A stretch of 64,000 bases of DNA, taken from Mesonia hippocampi (lineage in GTDB: Bacteria; Bacteroidota; Bacteroidia; Flavobacteriales; Flavobacteriaceae). The stretch is taken from contig NZ_JACIFO010000004.1 of NCBI RefSeq assembly GCF_014197445.1, forward strand, positions 178,425-242,424, read 5' to 3'. This document shows positions 62,201-64,000 of the stretch, one piece after another. Each line of letters opens with the position of its first letter. Within the stretch, counting starts at the first letter, position 1. The notes beneath the pieces were generated by a model. The model ran no database searches, was not told the origin of the DNA, and worked only from the letters and a program-made list of their open reading frames with translations. A program made the position numbers and the translations under genes.

Positions 62201-64000
62201 TTATTCTACTACGTATTCTACGATTAAGTAGTAATCTCCTGCAGGGTGTAAGGTTGTCATTGAACCTGCGGTACCTAAAATTATATCTCCACTTTGGTAC
62301 CTAATAATGTTTGTACTAATAGATTTAGTAGTTTTATTAATAAAACGTACACTTAATAAGGTAGCATTAACAGGTACTCCTGCTGCATCTGCATCTATAA
62401 CGTTAGAAACTGTTGCTAAATTAACCTCAGCAGTAAGTTCGTAAACATCCTTATTTCCTATCCATTTTCTGCCTGTTTTAACTGCTGAATTGCTATAATC
62501 TACAGGTTTTATAATAGTCTCAGAATCTGCTTCATTTTTATAGGTATAAGTACCATCTTGATTATCTGTAAGCGTAGTTGTATTCGCATCGAAGGTTACG
62601 CTATCGCCATTTACCGCTACATGCGTAAAAGTGCCGTTTCCGTTATCGATAAACTCATCCGTATTTGTGTCAATTAAGTTTTGAATGCTCGTGTAAATAT
62701 CGCCCTGGTTTACGATGTCGTTGTTGATTAACTCCGTAACTTCTGTGATAACATCGCTATCGTTAGTAATCTGGGTGATGTTCGTTATCACATCATTCGG
62801 AACGTCTATCGTTAAGCTATCGCCGTTGGCGTCTAATAATTGATAGGTGCCATCTTGATTGTCTACCATCTTCAACGTGTTCGCATCGAAAGTAACGCTA
62901 TCGCCATTTACTGCTACATGTGTAAAGGTTCCATTGTTGTTATCGATAAACTCATCCGTATTCGTGTCGATTAAGTTTTGAATGCTTGTGTAAATATCGC
63001 CCTGGTTTACGATGTCGTTGTTGATTAACTCCGTAACTTCTGTGATAACATCGCTATCGTTGGTAATCTGGGTGATGTTCGTAATCACATCGTTTGGAAC
63101 GTCTATCGTTAAGCTATCGCCATTGATATCTTCTAATAAGTAGGTGCCGTTTGACTGCTTAGTCATCGTTATCGTACTTGCATCGAAAGTAACGCTATCG
63201 CCATTTACTGCTACATGTGTAAAGGTTCCATTGTTGTTATCGATAAACTCATCCGTATTCGTGTCGATTAAGTTTTGAATGCTCGTGTAAATATCGCCCT
63301 GGTTTACGATGTCGTTGTTGATTAACTCCGTAACTTCTGTGATAACATCGCTATCGTTAGTAATCTGGGTGATGTTCGTAATTACATCGTTTGGAACGTC
63401 TATCGTTAAGCTATCGCCATTGGCGTCTAATAATTGATAGGTACCATCTTGATTGTCTACCATCTTCAACGTGTTCGCATCGAAAGTAACGCTATCACCA
63501 TTTACAGCTATATGTGTAAAAGTACCATCGTTGTTATCGATAAACTCATCCGTATTCGTGTCGATTAAGTTTTGAATGCTCGTGTAAATATCGCCCTGGT
63601 TTACGATGTCGTTGTTGATTAACTCCGTAACTTCTGTGATAACATCGCTATCGTTAGTAATCTGGGTGATGTTCGTAATTACATCGTTCGGAACGTCTAT
63701 CGTTAAGCTATCGCCATTGATATCTTCTAATAAGTAGGTGCCGTTTACCTGCTTAGTCATCGTTATCGTACTTGCATCGAAGGTAACGCTGTCACCATTT
63801 ACCGCTATATGTGTAAAGGTGCCGTTTCCGTTATCGATAAACTCATCCGTATTCGTATCGATTAAGTTTTGAATGCTTGTGTAAATATCGCCCTGGTTTA
63901 CGATATCGTTGTTGATTAACTCCGTAACTTCTGTGATAACATCGCTATCGTTGGTAATCTGGGTGATGTTCGTAATTACATCATTTGGAACGTCTATCGT
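62201..64000 (-). CDS. Repeat-rich surface adhesin-like protein, N-terminus beyond window
   Basis: The frame is open from the right edge to the stop at 62201, at least 599 residues. It consists of 99-residue repeats rich in Asp, Asn, Thr and Ile: DSLTIDVPNDVITNITQI, DSDVITEVTELINNDIVNQG, DTNTDEFIDN, GTFTHVAVNGDSVTFDA. Two linker types alternate, TMTKQ(S/V)NGTYLLEDING and LKMVDNQDGTYQLLDANG. A final TLTDNQDGTYTYKNEAD leads into a 115-residue unique C-terminal domain ending YLIVEYVVE. D/N-x-D/N-G turns suggest calcium-binding beta structure. No T9SS sorting domain at the C terminus. An internal Met at 63760 is not the start. Confidence 0.85.
   Translation of the reverse strand, partial: TIDVPNDVITNITQITNDSDVITEVTELINNDIVNQGDIYTSIQNLIDTNTDEFIDNGNGTFTHIAVNGDSVTFDASTITMTKQVNGTYLLEDINGDSLTIDVPNDVITNITQITNDSDVITEVTELINNDIVNQGDIYTSIQNLIDTNTDEFIDNNDGTFTHIAVNGDSVTFDANTLKMVDNQDGTYQLLDANGDSLTIDVPNDVITNITQITNDSDVITEVTELINNDIVNQGDIYTSIQNLIDTNTDEFIDNNNGTFTHVAVNGDSVTFDASTITMTKQSNGTYLLEDINGDSLTIDVPNDVITNITQITNDSDVITEVTELINNDIVNQGDIYTSIQNLIDTNTDEFIDNNNGTFTHVAVNGDSVTFDANTLKMVDNQDGTYQLLDANGDSLTIDVPNDVITNITQITNDSDVITEVTELINNDIVNQGDIYTSIQNLIDTNTDEFIDNGNGTFTHVAVNGDSVTFDANTTTLTDNQDGTYTYKNEADSETIIKPVDYSNSAVKTGRKWIGNKDVYELTAEVNLATVSNVIDADAAGVPVNATLLSVRFINKTTKSISTNIIRYQSGDIILGTAGSMTTLHPAGDYYLIVEYVVE
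62582..64000 (-). repeat. Tandem 297-bp coding repeats in two alternating forms
   Basis: About 4.8 units of exactly 297 bp, for example the block encoding DSDVITEVTE recurs at 297-bp steps (62741, 63038, and so on). Units are almost identical at DNA level, including synonymous sites. The short linker between them alternates between two versions, so the true period is a 594-bp dimer. The array continues past the window edge. Confidence 0.9.

Noticed and set aside
62582..64000. CRISPR-like or satellite array
   Set aside because: The repeats are 297 bp, in frame and coding with no unique spacers; they are protein repeats.

Overview
The window is a piece of a Bacteroidota chromosome, almost certainly a (probably marine) member of the Flavobacteriaceae. 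Supporting signs are low GC, promoters of the phylum's TTTG-N19-TAnnTTTG type (perfect copies precede the tRNA-Ser and tRNA-Pro genes), a sodium-pumping NQR operon, type IX secretion and gliding genes (plug protein, PorT, PorP/SprF, a gliding-type C-terminal sorting domain), a TamL-type BamA-family lipoprotein, and menaquinone-type UbiE. All calls come from reading the sequence; no database search was run.

Layout. 1-4.3 kb: peptidase E, a tRNA-Gly, two GNAT acetyltransferases, a Tat-type D-Ala-D-Ala carboxypeptidase, a frameshifted DUF2007 relic and a lipoprotein/cupin pair, closed by tRNA-Ser and tRNA-Pro. 4.4-14.0 kb: an accessory region that starts at the tRNA-Pro 3' end with a tyrosine recombinase killed by two in-frame stops. 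It carries an ArsR/AHSA1-VOC/DUF998 operon (the last gene broken), a Crp/Fnr regulator with a palindromic box and a DUF418 membrane protein, two small genes bracketed by integron-cassette-like attC structures, an AraC/NmrA pair, and decayed fragments of an ABC ATPase and a conserved protein. 14.0-28.9 kb: core genes gpmI, thioredoxin-like, map, a methyltransferase, then (minus strand) nqrABCDEF followed by an uncharacterised gene and apbE, then the T9SS plug gene, apaG and pruA. 28.8-30.3 kb: an invading fragment of a mobile-element polyvalent protein gene, flanked by two 231-bp copies of the pruA 3' end. 30.4-54.9 kb: core genes rsmG, aspartate-type aminotransferase, trkH/trkA, ubiE-porT, a TrmH methyltransferase, tamL, fbaA, accD, rpsO-pnp, proC, spoT, fur, purA, an OstA-like gene, a class III aminotransferase and a TPR gene. 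54.9-64.0 kb: a minus-strand cell-surface operon running into the window from the right: a repeat protein with near-identical 297-bp units, three small or large exported proteins, a gliding-CTD protein, PorP/SprF and an OmpA/PD40 protein.

How it fits together. NQR pumps sodium and needs covalent FMN on NqrB and NqrC; ApbE, encoded just downstream, attaches it. Plug, PorT and PorP/SprF belong to type IX secretion, which probably exports and anchors the surface proteins of the right-hand operon. The accessory region looks like an old tRNA-Pro integration hotspot where regulators, detoxification-type enzymes and cassettes have collected and are decaying. The most unusual observations are the two attC-like structures, the duplicated pruA end around a foreign fragment, and the alternating repeat adhesin.
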